Positions 16,638-22,314 of a stretch of 22,314 bases of DNA are shown piece by piece. Origin of the DNA: DATDOY01 sp035293045 (lineage in GTDB: Bacteria; Actinomycetota; Acidimicrobiia; IMCC26256; JACPCJ01); NCBI GenBank assembly GCA_035293045.1, contig DATDOY010000171.1:1-22314 (forward strand), read 5' to 3'. The translations under genes and the position numbers were made by a program. Positions within the stretch are counted from its first letter, which is position 1; every line of letters begins with the position of its first letter. The notes under the pieces were generated by a model. It was given only the letters and a program-made list of their open reading frames with translations, was not told the origin of the DNA and did not search any database.

Positions 16638-18199
16638 CAGACGTCTGCCTTCACGGGCGAGGACCCCGGCATACGCACAAGTCGCGAGTCGCGCAAGCGA
16701 CTCCGGGAAATGACCACGACGAGCGGATGCATGAGGAAGTACGCAATGACAAGGTCGAGAGCCGTTGCGAGGCCCAGGAAGAAGGCGAAGCCGCGGACCG
16801 ATCCGATGGCGAGGAGCCACAGCAAGCCCGCGCCGAGAAGCGTCACCGTGTCGGCCGCGACGATCGTGCGAAAGGCCGCCTTGAAGCTGCGATCGGCCGC
16901 CGACCTCAGCGTGCGGCCCGCCCTGAGCTCCTCCTTGAGCCGCTCGAGGTACACGATGTTGGAGTCGGCCGCGATGCCGATCGACACGATCAGGCCGACG
17001 ACACCGGCGAGGGTCGTGGTCAACCCGATGGTCTGGCCAAGCCAGGCAACCAGCACGTACACCACCAGGGCCGTGACGAGAAGGGTGATCCAGACCACGA
17101 TGCCGAGGAAGCGGTAGTAGAGCATCACGTACACCAGCACGAGTGCCATCCCGGCCGCACCGGCGACCATCCCGGCATTCAGTTGATCGCGACCAACGGT
17201 CGGCGACACCCGCAACTCATTGATCTGTTCGAGCTCCACGGGAAGCGCACCGAACTTGAGGACGAGCGCGAGGTCCTTGGCCTCACCCTGGGTGAAGTTG
17301 CCGGTGATCACCGCGGCGTTCTCCGTGAACCGCTCCTCTTGAATGGTGGGCGCCGACTGCACCACGCCGTCGAGCACGATGGCGACCTGCTGTTGCACGT
17401 ACTTGGCCGCGATGGCGTTCCACTGGTCAAAGCCGTCGCTCGTGAACTCGAGATTCACCGCCCACGCCCCCGACTGGGGGTCGAAGTCTGCGTCCGCGGT
17501 CTTGATGGCCCCGCCCGTCGCCTCAGCCGGGCCGAGCTGGTAGAGGAACTCGCCATCTTTGTCCTCGGCCACGATCGGCTGGTCCGCGGGGAACTCCGCC
17601 CCCGCCCCGACGGGGTCCGCGAGCGTGGTGGTGGTCGTGTCGGCCGGTGGCGCCTCGGGTGTCTCGAGCGCCGTGGTGGGCTCCTCGGTTGGTGGCTCTT
17701 GGGCGCGCCCGAGGACATCGCTCGACGCGGCGCCTTGCGTTGTGGGGGCGTCGGGTGTCGTTTCGGGCGCCTCACCCGGGGCCGTCGTCGGCGCGGTCTC
17801 CACGGGCGCAGGCGTCGTGGTCGGGACGTCGAGGGGTGATCCCGCAGCTGGTATGACGTTCAACACCGGGCGGAACTGCAACTCGGCGGTCCTGCCGATG
17901 ATTTCCCGGGCGCGCCGCTGTTCCTTGACCCCGGGGAGATCAACGACGATCGTGTCGCCCTGGCGGCTGATCTCGGGCTCGGCCACACCGAGGGCGTCGA
18001 CGCGACTGCGCACGATGTCGAGCGCCTTGTCGAGCTTGTCACCGACGTTCTTCTGATCCCCCTTGGGGGCGAGCACCACCGACAGACCACCCTGGAGATC
18101 GAGGCCGAGCTGGGGAGTCGTGTCGCTCACGACCACGGCCGTCAACGCGACACCGACCACCACGAACACGAGAAGCACGCGCACCAGAGGCCCGCGCAC
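16637..18199 (-). CDS. secD: Protein translocase subunit SecD with Pro/Thr-rich insert
   Basis: A 520-residue partner of SecF. Membrane segment 1 is at about 6-25, followed by the SecD motif LGLDLQGGLSVVL (31-43). The P1 domain (VRSRVDALGVAEPEI, QGDTIVVDLPG) is interrupted at about 120-200 by a low-complexity Pro/Thr/Ala/Glu-rich stretch. The fold resumes at FDPQSGAWAVNLEF and NAAVITGNFTQGEAKDLALVLKFGALP. The C-terminal membrane block has GLIVSIGIAADSNIVYLERLKEEL (from 402). A comparable Pro-rich insert is known in mycobacterial SecD. The start is GTG at 18199, 2 nt after the yajC stop, so yajC-secD-secF are coupled. Confidence 0.97.
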   Translation of the reverse strand: MRGPLVRVLLVFVVVGVALTAVVVSDTTPQLGLDLQGGLSVVLAPKGDQKNVGDKLDKALDIVRSRVDALGVAEPEISRQGDTIVVDLPGVKEQRRAREIIGRTAELQFRPVLNVIPAAGSPLDVPTTTPAPVETAPTTAPGEAPETTPDAPTTQGAASSDVLGRAQEPPTEEPTTALETPEAPPADTTTTTLADPVGAGAEFPADQPIVAEDKDGEFLYQLGPAEATGGAIKTADADFDPQSGAWAVNLEFTSDGFDQWNAIAAKYVQQQVAIVLDGVVQSAPTIQEERFTENAAVITGNFTQGEAKDLALVLKFGALPVELEQINELRVSPTVGRDQLNAGMVAGAAGMALVLVYVMLYYRFLGIVVWITLLVTALVVYVLVAWLGQTIGLTTTLAGVVGLIVSIGIAADSNIVYLERLKEELRAGRTLRSAADRSFKAAFRTIVAADTVTLLGAGLLWLLAIGSVRGFAFFLGLATALDLVIAYFLMHPLVVVISRSRLRDSRLVRMPGSSPVKADV

Positions 18200-18201
18200 C
18201 G

Positions 18202-18501
18202 CTACTCGCCGTCCTCGGCCGCGACATCGTCGTCCGCGCTCACGTGGGGGATGAGGTCGAGGTCGCGGGCGATGGCGCGCCGGTCGACGCGCACCACGAC
18301 TCCGGGGGCGATCTCCAACGACACCGTGTCGTCATCGAGCGCCTGGACGCGGCCGTGGAGGCCTCCGGCGGTGATCACCTGGTGACCCACCTCGACGGCG
18401 CGAACCATCGCCGCGTGCGCCATGACGCGACGGCGCTGGGGGCGGACGAGCATGAGCCACACGACGAGCGCGATGAAGATGGTCCAGATGAGGGCGAACA
18501 C
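18202..18501 (-). CDS. yajC: Preprotein translocase accessory subunit YajC
   Basis: A 99-residue protein with one N-terminal membrane helix (about residues 2-19) and the conserved YajC cytoplasmic core. Visible motifs are RPQRRR (20-25), VGHQVITAGGLHGRV (about 38-52) and VRVDRRAI, followed by an acidic tail. YajC associates with SecD-SecF in the membrane; it is not essential in E. coli. The start is GTG at 18501, with no clear Shine-Dalgarno sequence. It begins 40 nt after the ruvB stop and ends 2 nt before secD. That is the usual ruvB-yajC-secD-secF order, so recombination and secretion genes may share a transcript. Confidence 0.93.
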   Translation of the reverse strand: MFALIWTIFIALVVWLMLVRPQRRRVMAHAAMVRAVEVGHQVITAGGLHGRVQALDDDTVSLEIAPGVVVRVDRRAIARDLDLIPHVSADDDVAAEDGE

Positions 18502-18541
18502 CGGGCGCGGAGCCTAGTGGCGCCCCCCGATGGGCCTGGGA

Positions 18542-19573
18542 TCACCCGTTGAAGAGGCGGGGAGCGTTCGCGGGCGCTGGAGGGGTCAGGCCGAGGTGGG
18601 CGTAGGCCGACGGACTCGCCACTCGACCCCGCGGTGTGCGCTGAAGGAGGCCCTCTTGCAAGAGATAGGGCTCGTAGACGTCTTCCACCGTCTCAGCCAC
18701 CTCCCCCACCGCCGCCGCCAGCGTCGTGAGGCCGACCGGGGCCCCGCCGAACGTGCGACACAGGGTGTCGAGGATGGCCCGGTCGAGCTTGTCGAGGCCT
18801 CGCTCGTCGACTTCGAACAGCGTGAGGGCGTCGCGCGCGCAGCCTCCGTCGACCGTGCCGTCGCCCTTGACGTCGGCAAAGTCGCGAACCCGTTTCAACA
18901 GGCGGTTGGCGATGCGGGGCGTACCCCGCGATCGACGGGCGATCTCGCCGGACGCTTCGTCGTTCACGCTGACCCCGAGAATCCGGGCCGATCGCGAGAC
19001 GATGGTCTCGAGATCGGGTGGCGCGTAATAGTCGAGACGGGCGACGAACCCGAAACGGTCGCGCAACGGGCCCGTGATGAGCCCCGTGCGAGTGGTCGCG
19101 CCGACGAGGGTGAACCGCGGGACGTCGAGGCGGATCGATCGGGCCGACGGGCCCTTCCCGATGACGATGTCGAGTTGGAAGTCCTCCATCGCCGGATAGA
19201 GCACTTCCTCGACGACCCGAGGGAGGCGGTGGATCTCGTCGATGAACAGGACATCGCGTTCCTCGAGGTTGGTGAGGATCGCCGCGAGGTCGCCGGCGCG
19301 CTCGAGCGCCGGGCCGCTCGTGACCCGGAAGCCGACGCCGAGTTCACGGGCCACGATCGCCGCCATCGTCGTCTTCCCGAGGCCGGGGGGCCCGGCCAAC
19401 AGGAGGTGGTCGAGCGCCTGGTCGCGACCAGCCGCGGCCTGCAGCATGATGTCGAGGTGCTCCTTGAGGCGGGGCTGGCCGACGAACTCGGCGAGGCGCT
19501 GCGGACGCAGCGTCGCCTCGACGATGTCGTCGCCCGGCGCGGCGAGCGGAGCGAGCAACTCGTTGCGGGTCAC
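18542..19573 (-). CDS. ruvB: Holliday junction branch migration ATPase RuvB
   Basis: A 343-residue AAA+ motor that forms hexamers with RuvA and drives branch migration. Walker A is GPPGLGKTT (61-69), Walker B LFIDEIHRL (109-117) and sensor 1 GATTR (158-162). The arginine-finger region is LRDRFGF (170-176), and sensor 2 lies in RGTPRIANRLLKRVRDFA. The C-terminal winged-helix DNA-binding domain includes GGAPVGLTTLAAAVGE and the end motif LLQEGLLQRTPRGR. The start is GTG at 19573, overlapping the ruvA stop (GTGA). The length and motifs are normal. Confidence 0.98.
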   Translation of the reverse strand: MTRNELLAPLAAPGDDIVEATLRPQRLAEFVGQPRLKEHLDIMLQAAAGRDQALDHLLLAGPPGLGKTTMAAIVARELGVGFRVTSGPALERAGDLAAILTNLEERDVLFIDEIHRLPRVVEEVLYPAMEDFQLDIVIGKGPSARSIRLDVPRFTLVGATTRTGLITGPLRDRFGFVARLDYYAPPDLETIVSRSARILGVSVNDEASGEIARRSRGTPRIANRLLKRVRDFADVKGDGTVDGGCARDALTLFEVDERGLDKLDRAILDTLCRTFGGAPVGLTTLAAAVGEVAETVEDVYEPYLLQEGLLQRTPRGRVASPSAYAHLGLTPPAPANAPRLFNG

Positions 19574-20154
19574 GAGACGCGCTCGGCCGCGAGTTGTCTG
19601 AGGGCTCGCCGGAGCATGTCCTCGACGGGCTCGTCGTCGGGCAGCGACGACAGCACTCCCCGCACTTCCTCGGCGTCGTAGCCGAGGCCGGCGAGCGCGG
19701 CGCGCACCTCGGCCCGCGGGCTGCGAGCGCCATCGGGCACCACCTCGAGATCAGGGAGCTCGAAGCGGCTCTTCAACTCCACGAGGAGTTTCTGCGCCGT
19801 CCGCTTGCCGACGCCCGGGACCAGCGTGAGCGCCTCGATGTCGTCCTCGATCAGGGCCCGGCGCAGCGCCAGCGGTTCGTGGACAGCGAGGATCGACAGG
19901 GCGAGCTTGGGGCCCACGCCCGGCGCCGCGCAGAGCAACTCGAACGTCGCCCGCTCCGCCTTGGTTTCGAACCCGTAGAGCACCATGGCGTCTTCGCGCA
20001 CGTGGAGGTGCGTGTGGATCGTCACCTCGTTTCCCGGGTCGAGCGCGACCAGGGTGCGCGGCGTGACGCGCGTGCGGTAGCCGACGCCGGCGACGTCAAG
20101 GACGACCTCGTCGGCGCCTCGGTCGACCACGACGCCTCGCAACATCCCGATCAT
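19570..20154 (-). CDS. ruvA: Holliday junction DNA helicase subunit RuvA
   Basis: A 194-residue junction-binding subunit. The N-terminal OB-fold opens MIGMLRGVVV and includes VLDVAGVGYRTRV. Two helix-hairpin-helix motifs follow, APGVGPKLALSIL and VPGVGKRTAQKLLVEL. The C-terminal domain that contacts RuvB contains AEVRAALAGLGYDAEEV. The start is ATG at 20154, overlapping the ruvC stop by 4 nt (ATGA). A longer in-frame reading extends into ruvC and does not match the family. ruvC-ruvA-ruvB are therefore translationally coupled and probably share the SOS-type control seen upstream of ruvC. Confidence 0.98.
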   Translation of the reverse strand: MIGMLRGVVVDRGADEVVLDVAGVGYRTRVTPRTLVALDPGNEVTIHTHLHVREDAMVLYGFETKAERATFELLCAAPGVGPKLALSILAVHEPLALRRALIEDDIEALTLVPGVGKRTAQKLLVELKSRFELPDLEVVPDGARSPRAEVRAALAGLGYDAEEVRGVLSSLPDDEPVEDMLRRALRQLAAERVS

Positions 20155-20732
20155 CCGGCCTCCTTGGCGAGGGCGGCCGCGATCGCATGGTCGAGGCCGG
20201 GAACACGACCGCGGTCGGCGGTCGCCGCCGCCACCTGCGCCTGGAGCGGCGCCGCGTTCAGATGGCACAGGGCGAGGGCGAGGGCGTCGGCCACGTCAGG
20301 GGGGTCGGGGCGCTCGCTCAAGCGCAGCACGGCCTGGACCATCGCCTGCACCTGCGCCTTGTCGGCGCCGCCGTACCCGGCGACGGCGTGCTTGACCTCG
20401 TTCGGCGAATACTCGACGACGGGGAGGCCCCGCCGCGCGGCGACGAGCAGCGCCATGCCGCTCGCTTGGCCGACGGCCATCGCCGTGCGGGCGTTGGCCT
20501 GGAACAGGACCCGCTCGACCGCCACCACGTTCGGCTGGTGCTCGGCCATGACCAACTCGAGTTCCTCGGCGAGCTCACGCAGGCGCGCGGGGACCGGCGT
20601 TCCCACCGGGGTGGTGAGGACCCCGGCCGCGACCGCGCGAGGATGGCCGTCGACCTGCTCGACCACGCCATACCCGCATCGGGACAGGCCAGGGTCGACG
20701 CCGAGCACCCGCGTTGCGCCGCTATCGAACAT
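20151..20732 (-). CDS. ruvC: Holliday junction resolvase RuvC
   Basis: A 193-residue endonuclease of the RNase H fold that cuts Holliday junctions. Acidic catalytic residues are visible as D13 in LGVDPGLSRCG, E73 in VAVERVLF, and D146/D149 in DPPDVADALALALCH. The ATG at 20732 gives the usual short lead-in before the first strand. No Shine-Dalgarno sequence precedes it, and a -10-like TAGTGT lies 8 nt upstream, so the transcript may be leaderless. GTG at 20744 is an alternative start. The start codon lies within a LexA-type box. The usual upstream partner yebC is separated here by about 1.46 kb carrying two opposite-strand genes. Confidence 0.96.
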   Translation of the reverse strand: MFDSGATRVLGVDPGLSRCGYGVVEQVDGHPRAVAAGVLTTPVGTPVPARLRELAEELELVMAEHQPNVVAVERVLFQANARTAMAVGQASGMALLVAARRGLPVVEYSPNEVKHAVAGYGGADKAQVQAMVQAVLRLSERPDPPDVADALALALCHLNAAPLQAQVAAATADRGRVPGLDHAIAAALAKEAG

Positions 20733-20739
20733 GCGTTCG
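20726..20739. promoter_or_regulatory. LexA-type SOS box over the ruvC start
   Basis: The 14-mer CGAACATGCGTTCG matches the Gram-positive/actinobacterial LexA operator consensus CGAAC-N4-GTTCG exactly in both half-sites. The N4 also fits the RNRY pattern of Bacillus. It covers the ruvC start codon (20730-20732) and lies just downstream of the putative -10. Binding there would block initiation, which implies DNA-damage control of ruvCAB. lexA itself is not in the window. Confidence 0.8.
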
Positions 20740-20740
20740 T

Positions 20741-20746
20741 ACACTA
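20741..20746 (-). promoter_or_regulatory. Putative -10 element of ruvC
   Basis: On the minus strand TAGTGT fits the actinobacterial TANNNT pattern and ends 8 nt before the ruvC ATG. That would place the transcription start at or close to the start codon, giving a leaderless mRNA. No clear -35 was found at the expected distance. The position next to the SOS box supports the call. Confidence 0.4.
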
Positions 20747-20808
20747 CGCGCCACCCGCCCAGGGGTGGTGGACCCTCATCGAGCCTCGTGCTTGCGCGCT
20801 CCGGCGCC

Positions 20809-20854
20809 AAACGTGGGCAGATTTGAACGCCAACGTGCAATCCGGCCCACGTTT
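20809..20854. repeat. Structured palindromic repeat, copy A
   Basis: An outer stem of 10 perfect pairs (20809-20818 AAACGTGGGC with 20845-20854 GCCCACGTTT) encloses an inner stem of 7 positions with one mismatch (20823-20829 with 20834-20840) and a CCAA loop. It aligns without gaps to copy B at 22116-22160 with 35 of 45 identical bases. One outer-stem pair differs by a compensatory change (G-C here, C-G in copy B). It lies between the divergent ruvC and the plus-strand gene at 20911, so it is not a terminator for either. Confidence 0.8.
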
Positions 20855-20910
20855 AGCGGGCTTCGGCATTCCCGATACAGCCCTCTTCCGTAGATGGGAG
20901 ACTGATCGCG

Positions 20911-21429
20911 ATGACGACGGACAGCGCACGCCGACCGTGGATTCTCGGTGCTGCGCTCCTCCTCGGAGCCCTGGCGTCGATCGCTGGTTTCATGATCGCC
21001 CCGATCGCCGAGCACCGCGAAGGCTTCCCGTGTCCCTCCGAGGATGAAGCGGAGATCGAACCGTACGGAGTCGAAGGGTGTGGCCGAGCGTTCGTCCTGG
21101 TGTTCTGGGAATCCGTCGTCACCATCGGATCCGGTGCGGTCGGGATCGTCGCGGGGATCAGCCGCCGCAACAAGCATCGGAGAAGGCTCGCCGAAGCGTG
21201 GCCACACGCCTTCGGCGCCGTGGTGGTGATCGGCGCCGCTTGCTTCCTTCTCGCAATCAGCGCGGTGAGTGGAATCCCGGCAACGCTGGACGATGACCAT
21301 GTCACGAGCGGGGATGTCGCCGCCGCCGCTGGCGTCGGGGGCGTCATCGTTCCGTTCGTGACGCTCTTGGCTGTCGAGCGGATCATGCGAAAGCAGTGGA
21401 CGCCCGGCGTCGTGCCACGGCCCGCTTGA
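20911..21429 (+). CDS. Four-helix membrane protein of unknown function
   Basis: A 172-residue protein that I do not recognise. It has four predicted membrane helices at about 11-33, 60-83, 99-121 and 137-158. The loop between helices 1 and 2 is acidic and carries two cysteines (C41, C57) that could form a disulphide outside the cell. A strongly basic cytoplasmic loop, SRRNKHRRR (84-92), follows helix 2, consistent with both termini inside. The ATG at 20911 is preceded by a GGGAGA Shine-Dalgarno sequence. It is divergent from ruvC and is the first of two plus-strand genes that interrupt the yebC-ruvC junction. It lies just inside palindromic copy A. No family or function is assigned. Confidence 0.75.
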   Translation: MTTDSARRPWILGAALLLGALASIAGFMIAPIAEHREGFPCPSEDEAEIEPYGVEGCGRAFVLVFWESVVTIGSGAVGIVAGISRRNKHRRRLAEAWPHAFGAVVVIGAACFLLAISAVSGIPATLDDDHVTSGDVAAAAGVGGVIVPFVTLLAVERIMRKQWTPGVVPRPA

Positions 21430-21447
21430 TCGCGCCTCTCGCACACC

Positions 21448-21525
21448 TCAGAGGCTGACCGCTGCGAGCACCTCGTCCGGGGTCCCTACAACGAGGTCCG
21501 TCAAGAAATCGCTGCGCGAATCCAT
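21448..21525 (-). pseudogene. Possible 25-codon remnant related to 22019-22061
   Basis: On the minus strand a short frame runs from ATG at 21525 to TGA at 21448 and includes LVVGTPDEVLAAVSL. A related peptide, LVVGIPDEGLATVSV, can be read from the minus strand at about 22062-22018, where a stop lies a few codons upstream. The likeness at protein level, with several third-position changes, suggests both derive from one coding sequence now reduced to fragments. A short functional peptide is possible but unsupported. Confidence 0.3.
21454..21492. repeat. Diverged direct repeat, copy 1
   Basis: Aligns without gaps to 22019-22057 with 31 of 39 identical bases, including the shared GGGGNTCCCTACAAC stretch. 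The two copies flank the second plus-strand gene (21553-21990). They lie inside the two palindromic repeats. Confidence 0.6.
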
Positions 21526-21540
21526 GATTCCCCATTGCCG

Positions 21541-21546
21541 TACTCT
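21541..21546 (+). promoter_or_regulatory. Putative -10 element for a leaderless gene
   Basis: TACTCT fits the actinobacterial TANNNT pattern and ends 6 nt before the GTG at 21553, the spacing expected when transcription begins at the start codon. No Shine-Dalgarno sequence is present before this GTG, which agrees with leaderless translation. No clear -35 was found. Confidence 0.4.
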
Positions 21547-21552
21547 TCCTCT

Positions 21553-21990
21553 GTGCCCAAAGCCGTCACGTCGCCGGACGGGCGACGTTGGACCGTCCGC
21601 AGACGACTCCTTCCCTGGAGGCCGCGCCTTCGCCAGGGGTATCGGGAATCTGGGCAGGCGGTCACCGAAGGTCTCGGTATCACGACCTCAACAGCGTCCC
21701 TTTCAGGGTTCTTCTTGCTCTTGCTCGTGCTCTTGGCAACGTGGGTCCTGTTCCCCTTCGTCCTCCTCTTGATGGAACTGGTCGTGATCGCGCTCGTTGC
21801 GCCTCTTAGCGTCGTCGCTCAAATCGTCTTGAGGCGCCCGTGGATCATCGAAGCGGCGCCGTCCGACAACGCCAGGGATCGACGCGAGTGGAAATGTGTC
21901 GGCTGGCGAGCCAGCGGTGACTTCGCGGAGACCGTCGCCGAGAAGCTCCAACAGGGAATTCCGTTGCCGATCTCAGGGTGTTCAGAGTGA
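21553..21990 (+). CDS. Actinobacterial membrane protein of unknown function
   Basis: A 145-residue protein (from GTG at 21553) whose N-terminus reads KAVTSPDGRRWTVRRRLLPW. This opening recurs in uncharacterised actinobacterial membrane proteins. Two adjacent hydrophobic helices follow (about 51-72 and 74-94), joined by a very short turn. A cytoplasmic tail contains RRPWIIEA (95-102), EWKCVGWRASGDFAETVAEKLQQG (112-135) and a final Cys near the end. The Trp-rich WxVxGWRAS-type segment followed by a short helix is also typical of that group. The TTG at 21535 would add six residues, but the GTG fits the family opening and the -10 element better. It lies 123 nt after the first plus-strand gene and may have its own promoter. 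No function is known. Confidence 0.75.
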   Translation: MPKAVTSPDGRRWTVRRRLLPWRPRLRQGYRESGQAVTEGLGITTSTASLSGFFLLLLVLLATWVLFPFVLLLMELVVIALVAPLSVVAQIVLRRPWIIEAAPSDNARDRREWKCVGWRASGDFAETVAEKLQQGIPLPISGCSE

Positions 21991-22018
21991 CGTTCTCACC
22001 AGCGAGTCCGGCGCAGAC

Positions 22019-22057
22019 GCTCACCGTCGCCAGGCCCTCGTCGGGGATCCCTACAAC
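22019..22057. repeat. Diverged direct repeat, copy 2
   Basis: The second copy of the 39-base repeat (31 of 39 identical to 21454-21492). It lies in the 199-nt gap between the second plus-strand gene and yebC. Apart from this repeat and palindromic copy B, I see no gene in that gap. Confidence 0.6.
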
Positions 22058-22115
22058 CAACGCTGCCTACGCTCCGTCAGCAGGGATCCGCCCCTTGAAC
22101 GTCCACCCACGCCCT

Positions 22116-22160
22116 AAACGTCGGCAGAAGTGAACGGAAACGTTCAATTTTGCCGACGTT
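22116..22160. repeat. Structured palindromic repeat, copy B
   Basis: An outer stem of 10 perfect pairs (22117-22126 AACGTCGGCA with 22151-22160 TGCCGACGTT) encloses a perfect 6-bp inner stem (22131-22136 with 22141-22146) capped by a GAAA tetraloop. The inner hairpin is followed by ATTTT. It lies between the convergent second plus-strand gene and yebC, so it could also act as a two-way terminator, although no long U-tract follows the outer stem. It aligns to copy A at 20809-20853. Confidence 0.8.
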
Positions 22161-22189
22161 CAAACGGTGCCTCCGCGGTCTCGCGCCCC

Positions 22190-22314
22190 CTACGCCATCA
22201 CGTTTTGCAAAATGTCGTCGGGGATGTCGAAGTTGGCGTAGACGGCTTGGACGTCGTCGTGCTCTTCGAGAGCGTCGAGGACCTTGAGGACGGCGCGGGC
22301 CTCGCCCTCGGAAC
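22190..22314 (-). CDS. yebC: YebC/TACO1-family protein (C-terminal part)
   Basis: Only the last 41 or so residues are in the window; the gene enters from the right edge. The visible C-terminus reads LDALEEHDDVQAVYANFDIP followed by DDILQNVMA and a TAG stop. This is the highly conserved end of YebC proteins (D-V-Q-x-V-Y-x-N-F-D). The family was long annotated as transcriptional regulators and has more recently been linked to translation of difficult, proline-rich stretches. It lies upstream of ruvC in the same orientation, as in most bacteria, but the junction is broken here by two opposite-strand genes. Confidence 0.93.
   Translation of the reverse strand, partial: SEGEARAVLKVLDALEEHDDVQAVYANFDIPDDILQNVMA

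Noticed and set aside
16638..16820. 61-codon N-terminal extension of SecF
   Set aside because: It overlaps secD and lacks SecF features. The ATG at 16637 begins at the usual SecF N-terminus.
20733..20840. 36-codon upstream extension of RuvC
   Set aside because: It would run through the promoter, the SOS box and part of palindromic copy A, and it has no RuvC similarity.
21568..21588. 8-bp-arm hairpin (ACGTCGCC/GGCGACGT) near the start of the second plus-strand gene
   Set aside because: It encodes the conserved TSPDGRRW segment of the protein, so the coding constraint explains it well enough.
1..22314. tRNA/rRNA genes, CRISPR arrays, transposases, riboswitches
   Set aside because: I looked in all intergenic gaps, none of which exceeds 200 nt, and saw no cloverleaf, regular spacer array, transposase or recognisable aptamer.

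Overview
The window is GC-rich, uses many GTG starts, and is packed with short overlaps between genes. It carries a recognisable actinobacterial block. Read leftward on the minus strand the order is yebC, ruvC, ruvA, ruvB, yajC, secD, secF, apt, rel, [three pilins], MBL hydrolase, hisS, aspS, rarA, DUF948, DUF6167-like, alaS, ruvX. This is the conserved order of Actinomycetota, including the DUF948/DUF6167-like pair ahead of alaS. Together with the bifunctional Rel and an AspRS of the apparent non-discriminating type, it points to a high-GC actinobacterium. An Acidimicrobiia-like lineage is possible, but the class cannot be fixed from this sequence alone.

Layout from left to right: 1-2992 holds a partial ruvX and alaS. 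2997-3661 holds two small membrane-anchored proteins. 3692-8840 holds rarA, aspS, hisS and a glyoxalase II-like hydrolase. 8940-12474 holds three translationally coupled minor-pilin-type genes (PilX-, PilW- and PilV-like). 12622-15438 holds rel and apt. 15462-18501 holds secF, secD and yajC. 18542-20732 holds ruvB, ruvA and ruvC, with a LexA-type SOS box over the ruvC start. 20733-22189 breaks the usual yebC-ruvC junction with two plus-strand membrane-protein genes, and this interval is bracketed by two copies of a structured palindromic repeat. 22190 to the end is the C-terminus of yebC.

Most of the window is housekeeping: translation (three aminoacyl-tRNA synthetases, YebC), Holliday-junction processing (RuvABC, RuvX, RarA), Sec export accessory factors (YajC, SecD, SecF), purine salvage and the stringent response. 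Two places depart from the core order. One is the pilin trio between rel and the MBL gene. The other is the two-gene insert between yebC and ruvC, with its paired covarying hairpins and a diverged direct repeat. The insert is the best candidate for something undescribed. A perfect 17-bp-arm palindrome inside alaS is the other structural oddity. No tRNA, rRNA, CRISPR array, transposase or riboswitch was recognised. No gene-free stretch exceeds 300 bases.
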